NCBI GenBank assembly: GCA_031119155.1
Contig: JAVHYH010000076.1
Span: forward strand, 1 to 13,666
Source of the DNA: Brevundimonas sp.
GTDB taxonomy: Bacteria; Pseudomonadota; Alphaproteobacteria; Caulobacterales; Caulobacteraceae
Length of the DNA: 13,666 nt
Reading direction: 5' to 3'
The notes under the pieces were generated by a model. That model searched no databases. It was not told the DNA's origin and saw only the letters and a list, made by a program, of their open reading frames with translations. Positions 5,552 through 12,990 of this stretch are shown here, one piece after another (positions within the stretch are counted from its first letter, which is position 1; each line of letters starts with the position of its first letter). Position numbers and translations under genes: made by a program.

Positions 5552-6514
5552 ATGAACCACCTGAAGACATTCGCCCTGCTGGCCGTGCTGACCGCCCTGT
5601 TCATGGGCATCGGCTTCATGATCGGTCGCGTGCCGGGCATGCTGATCGCGCTGGCGGTCGCGGGCGGGATGAACATCTTCAGCTACTGGAACGCCGACAA
5701 GATCGTTCTGAAGATGTACCGGGCCCAGCCGGTGGACGAGAGCCACCCCAACGCCGTGGTCCGCACCTATGTCGCCGACACCCTGCAGATGGCCCGCGAC
5801 GCCGGCATGCCGCGCCCGATGATCGCCATCATCCCCAACGACCAGCCCAACGCCTTCGCCACCGGCCGCAATCCCCAGAACGCCGCCGTCTGCGCCACCA
5901 CCGGCCTGCTGGACATGCTGACCCGCGAGGAGATCCGGGGCGTGATGGCGCACGAGCTGGCGCATGTGAAGAACCGCGACACCCTGACCATGACGGTCAC
6001 CGCCACCATCGCCGGCGCCATCGCGGCCCTGGCCAATTTCGCCCTCTTCTTCGGCGGCGGCGACGACCGGGAGCGTCCGGGCGGCATCATCGGCACCCTG
6101 GCCCTGATGATCCTGGCGCCCATGGCCGCCGGTCTGGTGCAGATGGCCATCAGCCGCTCGCGCGAATACGAGGCCGATCGTGTCGGCGCCGAGATCGCCG
6201 GCGATCCGAACGCCCTCGCCTCGGCCCTGCAGAAGATCGAGGCCTACGCCCACCGCATCCACAACCCGACCGCCGAGCGCAATCCGGCCTCGGGCCAGCT
6301 GTTCATCATCAATCCGCTGGCCGGCAAGGGCGCCGACAACCTGTTCTCGACTCACCCGGCGACCGGCAACCGCGTCCGCGCCCTGATGGAGCTGGCGGTG
6401 AAGATGGGCCGGTCCGCGCCGCGTCCTGTCGTGCCGGAGATCACCCCGCATCGGCCTACGACGACTTCGGTCCCGGTTTCCGACAACACTGTCCAAAAGG
6501 GCCCGTGGGGCTAA
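5552..6514 (+). CDS. htpX: HtpX family membrane zinc metalloprotease
   Basis: The 320-residue protein is an M48-type protease that degrades damaged or misfolded inner-membrane proteins, with its active site on the cytoplasmic side. The zinc motif is HELAH (134-138), with Glu135 as catalytic base; the third ligand is Glu205 in SRSREYEADR (the ExxxD motif, Asp209). Two hydrophobic helices lie at the N-terminus (about 5-24 and 28-45), and two more flank the 145-200 stretch. FATGRNPQNAAVCATTGLL and FSTHPATGNRVRAL are further family signatures. Length is slightly above the roughly 290 of E. coli because of a Pro/Thr-rich tail. The chosen ATG has only a weak GGAT upstream. An in-frame start at 5447 would add 35 non-conserved residues and overlap the DUF1674 gene, so it is rejected. 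Envelope or heat-stress control is usual for the family but not proven here. Confidence 0.96.
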   Translation: MNHLKTFALLAVLTALFMGIGFMIGRVPGMLIALAVAGGMNIFSYWNADKIVLKMYRAQPVDESHPNAVVRTYVADTLQMARDAGMPRPMIAIIPNDQPNAFATGRNPQNAAVCATTGLLDMLTREEIRGVMAHELAHVKNRDTLTMTVTATIAGAIAALANFALFFGGGDDRERPGGIIGTLALMILAPMAAGLVQMAISRSREYEADRVGAEIAGDPNALASALQKIEAYAHRIHNPTAERNPASGQLFIINPLAGKGADNLFSTHPATGNRVRALMELAVKMGRSAPRPVVPEITPHRPTTTSVPVSDNTVQKGPWG

Positions 6515-6546
6515 ATGAGCCCTCAGACGACCCCAATAGTGACGGA

Positions 6547-7369
6547 TCAGCTGAAGACCGACCTCGCAAGGATTGTCAGCGTGAGGACAGCAAAGACGCC
6601 TGGTGGCACGACCCTAAGGACGTCGATTGCAATTTCGATCTTTCGATAGCCGGTACGCTGCGCCGGATCCTCCCGTTGGAGGGCTAGCAACTCGTCAGTG
6701 GCCTGTTCGAGCGACAATATCATCGATTGTTTGATTGGGTCTTCTCGGCGAAGTTCGGCTTCTATTTTGGCGTGACGCTCTCGCACGTTGTCGAGATCGG
6801 CCTCAGCCTGCTGCAGTGCAGATTTGGCGCTGAACTCCTGCAGGGTATCCAAATCGATTCCACCTCCAGGCTCTTTCCTCTCAGCTCGCCCTGGTCTTTT
6901 TTGAATTTCGGCCAACCGAAGCACAGCTTTCTCGACGCTCTCGCGAGCAGCCGCCATCTCTTCAGGTGCCGCCTTGGGTCGCTGGTCTTTGTATCCGTTT
7001 AGGGCGCGCTGGGATTCGCCCACTTTCTGACGCCCAGCTGCTAGATCGTCCTCACGGCGAAAAGCCAAGCGCTCTCGAAGAACTAGATCATAGCTCACGA
7101 ATAGCTGTGCAACGAGCATGATGTACTGAACCAAGAGATACGTCAGGCCAGCGAGCAAGAATTGCCTGACCACGCCCTCGGGGACACTGAACGACTCGCA
7201 AAAGCGATTTTGCCGCAGCCTCGTCGTACAGCCCCATTGCGACGAACGCCCCCAAGCCAGCCCCCAAGTAGAGCCACTTTCGGGTCTTGAGAACGCGGCC
7301 ATAGGGCCCGTCCTTTGCGGTATGTTCGTCGTCGCCGAATAGTATCTGGAGGGGCATGGCTAAACTCAT
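6547..7369 (-). pseudogene. Orphan membrane/coiled-coil protein gene, interrupted by a +1-base frameshift
   Basis: I do not recognise the family. Two overlapping minus-strand frames make one sensible protein. Frame A (from ATG 7369) gives a short basic N-terminus and a first helix (RKWLYLGAGLGAFVAMGLYD), then loses sense after EAAAKSL and stops at 7088. Frame B carries the rest: SFSVPEGVVRQFLLAGLTY (second helix), a long charged coiled-coil region (LAFRREDDLAAGRQKVGE onward), and a last helix (PPGVFAVLTLTILA). Removing one base from the TTTT run or the AAAA run of the minus strand at about 7200-7211 joins them into 273 residues with about three membrane segments. GC content is clearly lower than in the flanks (32 of 60 bases at 6841-6900, against 46 of 60 at 9841-9900), suggesting acquired DNA. 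It may be a true frameshift, a sequence error or a recoding site. Start choice is uncertain: GAGG is only 3 nt from the ATG at 7369. Confidence 0.6.
7198..7213. repeat. Perfect inverted repeat at the frameshift point
   Basis: GCAAAA-GCGA-TTTTGC is a 6-bp perfect inverted repeat with a 4-nt loop. It sits exactly where the reading frame of the orphan gene changes. Its A4 and T4 runs are the obvious places for a one-base insertion by slippage or a basecalling error. Confidence 0.6.
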
Positions 7370-7371
7370 AA

Positions 7372-7384
7372 GCCTCAGTGAGGC
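7372..7384. promoter_or_regulatory. Perfect palindrome just upstream of the orphan gene
   Basis: GCCTCA-g-TGAGGC is a perfect 6+1+6 palindrome ending 2 bp from the ATG at 7369. It includes the only Shine-Dalgarno-like bases (GAGG, minus strand). It may be an operator or a hairpin controlling translation. The rest of 7385-7472 shows no clear promoter; a small palindrome CGTATACG lies at 7395-7402. Confidence 0.4.
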
Positions 7385-7472
7385 GAAGCTCTACCGTATA
7401 CGCAAACGACCCGAAACTGCGCTCATCGCAGCCTTGCCTAAGTCCCCACGGAGGGCCGCTCCCGATTAGACG

Positions 7473-9347
7473 TCAACTCCCAGCCAACAACGCCTCCAGG
7501 ACGCCCTTGCCGTAGCGGTCCAGCTTCGACTGGCCGACGCCGGAGATATGCTCCAGCGCGTGCAGGTCGCCCGGCTCGGCGAGGGCGATCTCCAGCAGGG
7601 TCTTGTCCTGAAAGATGACATAGGGCGGCACGCGCTGTTCGGCGGCGCGCTCGCGACGCCAGTTGCGCAGCACCTCGAAGCGGGCGCGAACGTCGGCGTC
7701 CATCGTCTCCAGCGCGGCGTTGCGCCCGTTGCGGACCCGTTCGCGGGGGGCCGAGACGCGAGCGGGCGTCAGCCGCACCTCGATCACCCGCTCCCCCCGG
7801 TACACCGCGCGCACCGCCTCCGGGTCGCCCAGCCGGACCAGCGGCTTGCCGTCGTTCGGGTCCTCGACCAGCAGGCCCTCGAACATCAGATGGTCGATCA
7901 CGTCACGCAGGGTGTGCGAGGCGATGTCCGCCCCGATGCCCCAGGTGGACAGGGCCGTTTCCCAAGGCTGGACGTCCTTGGTCTTGCCCAGCAGGTGATC
8001 GACGATGCGGGTCTTGCCGAACCGTTCGCCCAGCCGCTGCACGGCCGCCAGCGCCTTCTGGGCGTGGACGGTGGCGTCGAACAGGGCGGGCGGGTCGCCG
8101 CAGATGTCGCAGACGCCGCAGCGGTCCGCATCGGTCTCGCCGAAATAGCGCCGCACCGTCTGCGGGCGGCAGGTCGCGCCGTCCAGCATGGCGAACAGTC
8201 GCCGCGCCTTGGCGACCTGCACCGCCTTGACCTCTTCCGCCATCGACCGGCCGTCCAGACGGCGCAGCGTCCAGGCGATGTCGGACGGGCCGTACAGGGT
8301 GATGCCTTCCGCCGGCTCGCCGTCGCGACCGCCCCGGCCGATCTCCTGCCAGTAGGCCTCCAGCGAGCCGGGCGGGTCAGCGTGAATGACGAAGCGGACA
8401 TCGGCCTTGTCGACCCCCATGCCGAAGGCGATGGTCGCCACCATCACCGCCCCGTCCTCGGCCAGGAACCGCTCCAGCCGCTTGTCGCGTTCCCTGGTGT
8501 CCATGCCCGCGTGATAGGCGATGGCGTTGGTCCCGGCGTCGCGCAGCGCCTGGGCCACCCGGTCACAGCCGTCCCGGCTGCCGCAGTAGACGACGCCCGA
8601 CTTGCCGCGCCGCTCGCGCACGAGTTCCAGGATGCGGGCGTCGGTCTTGGCGCGCGAGGCGCTTTCCTTGCGCTCGGCCGACAACTGGAGGTTCGGGCGG
8701 GCGAAGCTGTCGACGAAGACCTGGGCTTCCTCCAGCCTCAGGGAGCGCAGGATGTCGTCGCGGGTCCGGGCGTCGGCGGTGGCGGTGACCGCGATCCGGG
8801 GCACGCCGGGGAAGCGCTCGGCCAAGAGGCCCAGGTTGCGATAGTCGGGACGGAAGTCGTGGCCCCATTGCGAGACACAGTGCGCCTCATCAATGGCGAT
8901 GAGGCTGAGCGGCAATTCATGCAGGCGGTCGATCAGGTGCGGCTGAGCCAGTCCCTCGGGCGAGACATAGAGCAGGTCCAGTTCGCCCGCCCGGGCCGCG
9001 CGCCAGATCGCCGACCGGTCGTCCATCGACACGCCGGAATCCAGTCTCGCCGCCGAGACACCCTGCTGTTTCAGCGCCTCGACCTGATCGGTCATCAGCG
9101 CGATCAGCGGCGACACCACCAGTCCCAGACCCGGTCGCAGCATGGCGGGGATCTGGTAGCAGACCGACTTGCCGCCGCCGGTCGGCAGCACCGCCAGCAC
9201 GTCCCGACCTGACAGTATCTCCTCGACCACCTGGGACTGAAGGCCCCGGAAGTCGGCGTGCCCCCAGACGCGCTCCAGCGTGGCGCGCGCATCGGCCAGG
9301 GTCGGAACGGAAACTGAGTCGGGGAGCATGGCGGGGTTGTGCCCCAT
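7473..9347 (-). CDS. recQ: ATP-dependent DNA helicase RecQ
   Basis: The 624-residue protein is a superfamily 2, 3'-to-5' helicase acting in recombination repair and stalled-fork processing. Walker A is TGGGKS (56-61), the DEAH box is at 153-156 followed by the RecQ-specific CVSQWGHDFRPDY, and motif VI is QEIGRGGRDG (334-343). Four zinc-binding cysteines are at 383, 400, 403 and 406. A winged-helix RQC region follows (about 415-515), and a C-terminal HRDC domain (about 548-624, containing YVIFQDKTLLEIA and ISGVGQSKLDRYG). All canonical domains are present and the length is normal. The ATG at 9347 is taken, with a weak CGGAA ahead; M7 at 9329 is an alternative without a better site. It is divergent from the rsmC-like gene over 46 bp. 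Nothing suggests truncation. Confidence 0.97.
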   Translation of the reverse strand: MGHNPAMLPDSVSVPTLADARATLERVWGHADFRGLQSQVVEEILSGRDVLAVLPTGGGKSVCYQIPAMLRPGLGLVVSPLIALMTDQVEALKQQGVSAARLDSGVSMDDRSAIWRAARAGELDLLYVSPEGLAQPHLIDRLHELPLSLIAIDEAHCVSQWGHDFRPDYRNLGLLAERFPGVPRIAVTATADARTRDDILRSLRLEEAQVFVDSFARPNLQLSAERKESASRAKTDARILELVRERRGKSGVVYCGSRDGCDRVAQALRDAGTNAIAYHAGMDTRERDKRLERFLAEDGAVMVATIAFGMGVDKADVRFVIHADPPGSLEAYWQEIGRGGRDGEPAEGITLYGPSDIAWTLRRLDGRSMAEEVKAVQVAKARRLFAMLDGATCRPQTVRRYFGETDADRCGVCDICGDPPALFDATVHAQKALAAVQRLGERFGKTRIVDHLLGKTKDVQPWETALSTWGIGADIASHTLRDVIDHLMFEGLLVEDPNDGKPLVRLGDPEAVRAVYRGERVIEVRLTPARVSAPRERVRNGRNAALETMDADVRARFEVLRNWRRERAAEQRVPPYVIFQDKTLLEIALAEPGDLHALEHISGVGQSKLDRYGKGVLEALLAGS

Positions 9348-9393
9348 CTGTTCCGGGGTGTCACCGGCGGGAATGGTCCGCTAGAGGAGCGAA

Positions 9394-10293
9394 ATGACCA
9401 CCCTGCTCTATGGCCGCCCCCCGGCGGTGTTCGATCCGCCCGGCGCCGCCACCCAGACCTCGCCCCTTATCCCCGGCGCGACGGCGCTGGAAACCGTGGC
9501 CGCGGGCTCGGTTGACGAGATCATGATCTACGCCCCGCCCGGCGTGCTGGAGCGACGCTACACCCTGGCTCTCGCCCTCAAGGCGCTGAAGCCCGGCGGC
9601 AGGCTGGACGTCATGGCCCCCAAGGACAAGGGCGGCTCACGCCTGAAGAAGGAGCTGGAAGCCTTCGGCGCCGAGGTCGGCGAAAGCGCCAAGGCCCACC
9701 ACCGTTGCTGCGTGGTGATCAGGGGCGACGGCCTGACCGGTCTGGACGCCGCCATCGAAGCGGGCGCGCCCCGCCTCGTGCCCGGTCTGGAAGCCTGGTC
9801 GCAACCCGGCGTCTTCGCCTGGGACCGCATCGATCCGGGCTCGGCCCTGCTGGCCCAGACCCTGCCGCCGCTGAAGGGTGCCGGCGCCGACCTCGGTTGC
9901 GGCTATGGCGCGCTGGCGACCGTGGCCCTGCGCTCACCGGCGGTCACCAGCCTGCGCCTCTACGACCTCGACCGCCGCGCGGTGGGGATGGCCCGCAGGA
10001 ACGTCGAAGACCCCCGCGTCACCGTCGAACAGGCCGATGTCCGCACCCTGCCGACCGAGGGCGACCTCGACTTCATCGTCACCAATCCGCCCTTCCACGA
10101 CGGCGGCGCCGAGGACAAGCGGCTGGGTCAGACCTTCATCCGGCAGGCCGCCGGCATGCTGAAGAAGGGCGGAACCCTGTGGCTGGTCGCCAACCGCCAC
10201 CTGCCCTACGAGGCCGATCTCAACGACGCCTTCAAGCGCGTGACCAAGGCCGCCGACCTCGGTGGCTACAAGGTCTATGAGGCCGTGAAGTGA
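9394..10293 (+). CDS. RsmC-like 16S rRNA guanine-N2 methyltransferase
   Basis: This 299-residue class I SAM-dependent methyltransferase has two halves, as in RsmC. The N-terminal half is degenerate (about 1-135, with LKPGGRLDVMAPKDKGGSRL). The catalytic half has motif I DLGCGYGAL (166-174) for SAM, an acidic residue in LRLYDLD (188-194), and motif IV NPPFH (231-235), the signature of base-N methyltransferases and of RsmC in particular. E. coli RsmC methylates G1207 of 16S rRNA in the 30S subunit. The target here is inferred; RlmG-type 23S enzymes share the fold. AGAGGAG (9383-9389) gives a strong ribosome binding site. Its stop overlaps the GTG start of the RsuA-like gene by 4 nt (GTGA, 10290-10293), indicating translational coupling. 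Confidence 0.85.
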   Translation: MTTLLYGRPPAVFDPPGAATQTSPLIPGATALETVAAGSVDEIMIYAPPGVLERRYTLALALKALKPGGRLDVMAPKDKGGSRLKKELEAFGAEVGESAKAHHRCCVVIRGDGLTGLDAAIEAGAPRLVPGLEAWSQPGVFAWDRIDPGSALLAQTLPPLKGAGADLGCGYGALATVALRSPAVTSLRLYDLDRRAVGMARRNVEDPRVTVEQADVRTLPTEGDLDFIVTNPPFHDGGAEDKRLGQTFIRQAAGMLKKGGTLWLVANRHLPYEADLNDAFKRVTKAADLGGYKVYEAVK

Positions 10294-11033
10294 AACCCGC
10301 CAAGGTCCCGACCAGCCGCGTGGACAAGCTGCTCGGCTCGCTGGGCTACGGCTCGCGCGCCGAGATGGCGCGCATGGGCAGGGCGGGCGGCATCGTTCTG
10401 GACGGCGTGGACATCACCGATGTCTCGAAGCGCATTCCCGTCACCCCGGACCTTCCGACGCGGATGGAGATCGACGGCGAGTCGCTGGACCCGCCGCAGG
10501 GCGTGGTCATCCTGCTGCACAAGCCGCTGGGCATGACCTGTTCGCACAAGGAGGACGGGGCGCTGGTCTATGACGTCCTGCCCCACCGCTGGCGGCGTCG
10601 CGACCCGGCCATCTCGACCATCGGGCGGCTCGACAAGGAGACGTCCGGTCTGCTGCTGATGACCGACGACGGCGACCTGCTGCACCGGGTCATCTCGCCG
10701 AAGAAGCATGTGGCCAAGATCTATCGGGCGCAGCTGGCGCGTCCGCTGGACGGCTCCGAGATCGCCCTGTTCGCCTCCGGCGAACTGATGCTGGAGAACG
10801 ACGACCGCCCGCTGAAGCCCGCCGGGCTGGAAATCCTCTCCCCGACCGAGGCGCGCGTCTCGGTCACCGAGGGCCGCTATCACATGGTGCGCCGCATGTT
10901 CGCCGCCGTCGGCAACCACGTCGAAGCCCTGCACCGCGAACGACTGGGCGGCCTGTCCCTGCCGGACGACCTGAAGCCGGGCGAATGGCGGCTGCTCACC
11001 CCGGACGAGATCGACGCCATCTTCGCCGGCTGA
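10290..11033 (+). CDS. rsuA: RsuA-type 16S rRNA pseudouridine synthase
   Basis: The 247-residue protein has an S4 RNA-binding domain at the N-terminus (VDKLLGSLGYGSRAEMARM, about 11-29), then the RsuA/RluB-type catalytic domain. The catalytic Asp115 lies in IGRLDKETSGLLLMTDDG. The C-terminal block EGRYHMVRRMFAAVGNH and HRERLGGLSL, then LKPGEWRLLTPDEI, is closer to E. coli RsuA (pseudouridine at 16S position 516) than to RluB/E/F as I recall those sequences. Target position is inferred. The start is GTG at 10290, inside the stop of the preceding methyltransferase gene, so translation is probably coupled. Two enzymes that modify the same rRNA from one transcript is a coherent unit. Confidence 0.88.
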   Translation: MKPAKVPTSRVDKLLGSLGYGSRAEMARMGRAGGIVLDGVDITDVSKRIPVTPDLPTRMEIDGESLDPPQGVVILLHKPLGMTCSHKEDGALVYDVLPHRWRRRDPAISTIGRLDKETSGLLLMTDDGDLLHRVISPKKHVAKIYRAQLARPLDGSEIALFASGELMLENDDRPLKPAGLEILSPTEARVSVTEGRYHMVRRMFAAVGNHVEALHRERLGGLSLPDDLKPGEWRLLTPDEIDAIFAG

Positions 11034-11063
11034 CGGAACCGCACCGTTCCACGCTCGCTAAGG

Positions 11064-11079
11064 CTCCGCTTCGACGGAG
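11064..11079 (+). promoter_or_regulatory. Leader hairpin masking the oxidoreductase ribosome binding site
   Basis: CTCCG (11064-11068) pairs with CGGAG (11075-11079) over the loop CTTCGA. The right arm contains the Shine-Dalgarno GGAG, 5 nt before the ATG at 11085. The 5-bp stem is short but GC-rich. Confidence 0.3.
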
Positions 11080-11084
11080 AACCG

Positions 11085-12299
11085 ATGACCGGCGCCACGA
11101 TCAAACGGGATTTGCGGACCGGCCGGTCCCTGTGGGCCGACAGCCCCGGCCTCGGCGTGCCAACACGCCCGCTGGACGACGCGATCAGCGTGGACGTCGC
11201 CATCGTCGGCACCGGGATCAGCGGCGCCTTCATGGCCCGGGAGCTGGCCAGGGATCATTCCGTCGCCGTGCTGGACCGTCGCCCGCCGCTAATGGGCTCC
11301 ACCATCGCCTCGACCGCCCTGCTGCAGTGGGAGATCGACCTGCCCCTGACCGCCCTGTCCGACCGGATCGGCGCGGCGAAGGCGAAGCGCGCGTATCTGC
11401 GATCCCGCCGCGCTATCGATGATCTGAAACAGATCGTCGCCGACGACCGGATCGTCTGTGGTCTGCACGACAAGGAGACCCTGTATCTGGCCGGCGACGA
11501 GTACGGCCATCGGGCGCTTTCAGCCGAAGCCGAAGCGCGCGCGACGCTGGGCCTCGACAGCCGCTATATCGGCCCGGCCGACCTGCGCGAACGGTTCGGC
11601 ATCGACCGCACCGGCGCCATCCTCAGCGGCGGCTCGGCCAGTGGCGATCCGGCCCGGCTGGCGGCGGGCCTCCTGCGCCGCGCGGCGGCGGACGGCGCGC
11701 GCATCTATTCGCCGGTCGAGGTGGTGGAGGCGGTCAGCGACCCCGACGGCGTCACCCTGCTGACTGACCGTCATCAGCCGGTGCGAGCGGGCGCCGTCAT
11801 CTTCTGCTGCGGCTATGAATTTCCCCAGGGCGTGCCGACGCCGGGCGCCGAGGTCACCTCCACCTGGGCGCTGGCGACAAAGCCGCGCACGCCCTGCCCG
11901 CGCTGGCTGAGGGAGACGCTCGTCTGGGAGGCGTCGGACCCGTACCTGTATCTCCGAATGAGCCGGGACGGACGGCTGATCGTCGGTGGCGAGGATGAAG
12001 CCTCGCCCACCGCCCATGCCGATCCGGCCAGGTTGAAGCGGAAATGCGAAACCATCGCCCGCAAGCTCGAACGTCTCCTGCCGACCGTCGAGTTCGAGAT
12101 CGACTACAGCTGGGCCGGCGCCTTTGGTGAAAGCAGCACCGGCCTGCCCTCCATCGGCCCTGTCCCGGACATGCAGCATGGCTGGGCGGTGATGGGCTTC
12201 GGCGGCAACGGCATCACCTATTCCGTCATCGCCAGCCAGATCGTGTCCTCGGCGCTACGGGGAAAACCTGATCCGGACGCGGACCTGTACCGGCCTTGA
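11085..12299 (+). CDS. FAD-dependent oxidoreductase (D-amino acid oxidase-like fold)
   Basis: The 404-residue protein has the FAD-binding dinucleotide motif VAIVGTGISGAFMARELA (38-55; GxGxxG at 42-47). DRRPPLMGSTIASTALLQWE follows, where the flavin-contacting stretch of DAO-type oxidases lies. The C-terminus has GPVPDMQHGWAVMGFGGNGITYS, the usual closing FAD contact with a substrate-site Gly-rich turn. The family oxidises amines, such as amino acids or their N-methyl forms; the substrate cannot be told. No signal peptide is visible, so it is cytoplasmic. GGAGA (11076-11080) supports the ATG. It lies 51 bp after the RsuA-like gene and 31 bp before trpF on the same strand. It could share a transcript with either but has no evident role in tryptophan synthesis. 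Confidence 0.85.
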   Translation: MTGATIKRDLRTGRSLWADSPGLGVPTRPLDDAISVDVAIVGTGISGAFMARELARDHSVAVLDRRPPLMGSTIASTALLQWEIDLPLTALSDRIGAAKAKRAYLRSRRAIDDLKQIVADDRIVCGLHDKETLYLAGDEYGHRALSAEAEARATLGLDSRYIGPADLRERFGIDRTGAILSGGSASGDPARLAAGLLRRAAADGARIYSPVEVVEAVSDPDGVTLLTDRHQPVRAGAVIFCCGYEFPQGVPTPGAEVTSTWALATKPRTPCPRWLRETLVWEASDPYLYLRMSRDGRLIVGGEDEASPTAHADPARLKRKCETIARKLERLLPTVEFEIDYSWAGAFGESSTGLPSIGPVPDMQHGWAVMGFGGNGITYSVIASQIVSSALRGKPDPDADLYRP

Positions 12300-12304
12300 C
12301 CCCT

Positions 12305-12317
12305 GCCCGTGACGGGC
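12305..12317. promoter_or_regulatory. Perfect palindrome between the oxidoreductase gene and trpF
   Basis: GCCCGT-g-ACGGGC is a 6+1+6 perfect palindrome starting 6 bp after the oxidoreductase stop and ending 13 bp before the trpF ATG. It could be an operator or a GC-rich hairpin. No T-run follows, so it is not a standard intrinsic terminator. Confidence 0.35.
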
Positions 12318-12330
12318 GCACCGCCCCTGT

Positions 12331-12969
12331 ATGACCCGGGCCAAGATCTGCGGACTGACCACGCCTGACACCCTCGACGCCGCCCTGAGCGGCGGCGCGG
12401 CCTTTGTCGGCGCCGTGGTGTTCCCGAAAAGCCCTCGCCACATCGCCCCGCTGCATGCCGCCACCCTGTTCGAGCGCGCGCGGGGCAGGGCCAAGGTCGT
12501 GGCCGTCACCGTCGACGCCGACGACGCCCTGCTGACCGAGATCGCCCTGATCCTCAAACCGGACCTGATCCAGTTGCATGGCTCGGAGACGCCGCAGCGG
12601 GCGGCCCAGGTCCGCAGCCTGACCGGCGCCGGAATCATCCGCGCCCTGTCGGTGCGCACCGCCGCCGACATCGACAAGGCATCGGAATGGGCTCCGGTCG
12701 CGGATCATCTGATGTTCGACGCCAAGCCGCCGGAGGGCTCAACCCTGCCCGGCGGAGTCGGGGCCGTATTCGACTGGACCCTGCTGGCCGGACGGTTCTT
12801 CGAGCGGCCGTGGTTCCTCGCTGGAGGCCTGTCCCCCGCCAATGTCGCCGAGGCGGTGCGGATCACGGGCGCTCCCCTCGTGGACGTGTCCTCTGGCGTG
12901 GAAAGCGCGCCGGGTGTTAAGGACGCGGCCCTGATCGGCGCTTTCCTCAGCACCTTTCCGACCGATTGA
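12331..12969 (+). CDS. trpF: Phosphoribosylanthranilate isomerase
   Basis: This 212-residue TIM-barrel enzyme converts N-(5-phosphoribosyl)anthranilate to CdRP in tryptophan synthesis. The catalytic Cys7 is in AKICGLT and the general acid Asp130 is in HLMFDAKPP. Phosphate-binding segments are LAGGLSPANV (about 168-177) and VDVSSGVESAPGVKD (about 184-198). Length and motifs are complete. No Shine-Dalgarno sequence precedes the ATG (upstream bases are CACCGCCCCTGT), so translation may depend on coupling with the gene before it or on leaderless or weak initiation. trpB follows after 21 bp, the usual alphaproteobacterial trpF-trpB order (trpA probably beyond the window). Confidence 0.95.
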   Translation: MTRAKICGLTTPDTLDAALSGGAAFVGAVVFPKSPRHIAPLHAATLFERARGRAKVVAVTVDADDALLTEIALILKPDLIQLHGSETPQRAAQVRSLTGAGIIRALSVRTAADIDKASEWAPVADHLMFDAKPPEGSTLPGGVGAVFDWTLLAGRFFERPWFLAGGLSPANVAEAVRITGAPLVDVSSGVESAPGVKDAALIGAFLSTFPTD

Positions 12970-12990
12970 TCGCTCCCCCGAGACCTCGCC

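Noticed and set aside
6727..7002. Plus-strand 91-codon open frame in the low-GC patch
   Set aside because: It is antisense to the coiled-coil frame, has no ribosome binding site and no recognisable content.
7548..9212. Long plus-strand open frame (554 codons) opposite recQ
   Set aside because: It lies wholly antisense to an intact recQ with all motifs; long open antisense frames are normal in GC-rich DNA. It shows no domain.
11035..11050. Intrinsic terminator after the RsuA-like gene (GGAAC-N6-GTTCC)
   Set aside because: The stem is only 5 bp and no T-run follows.
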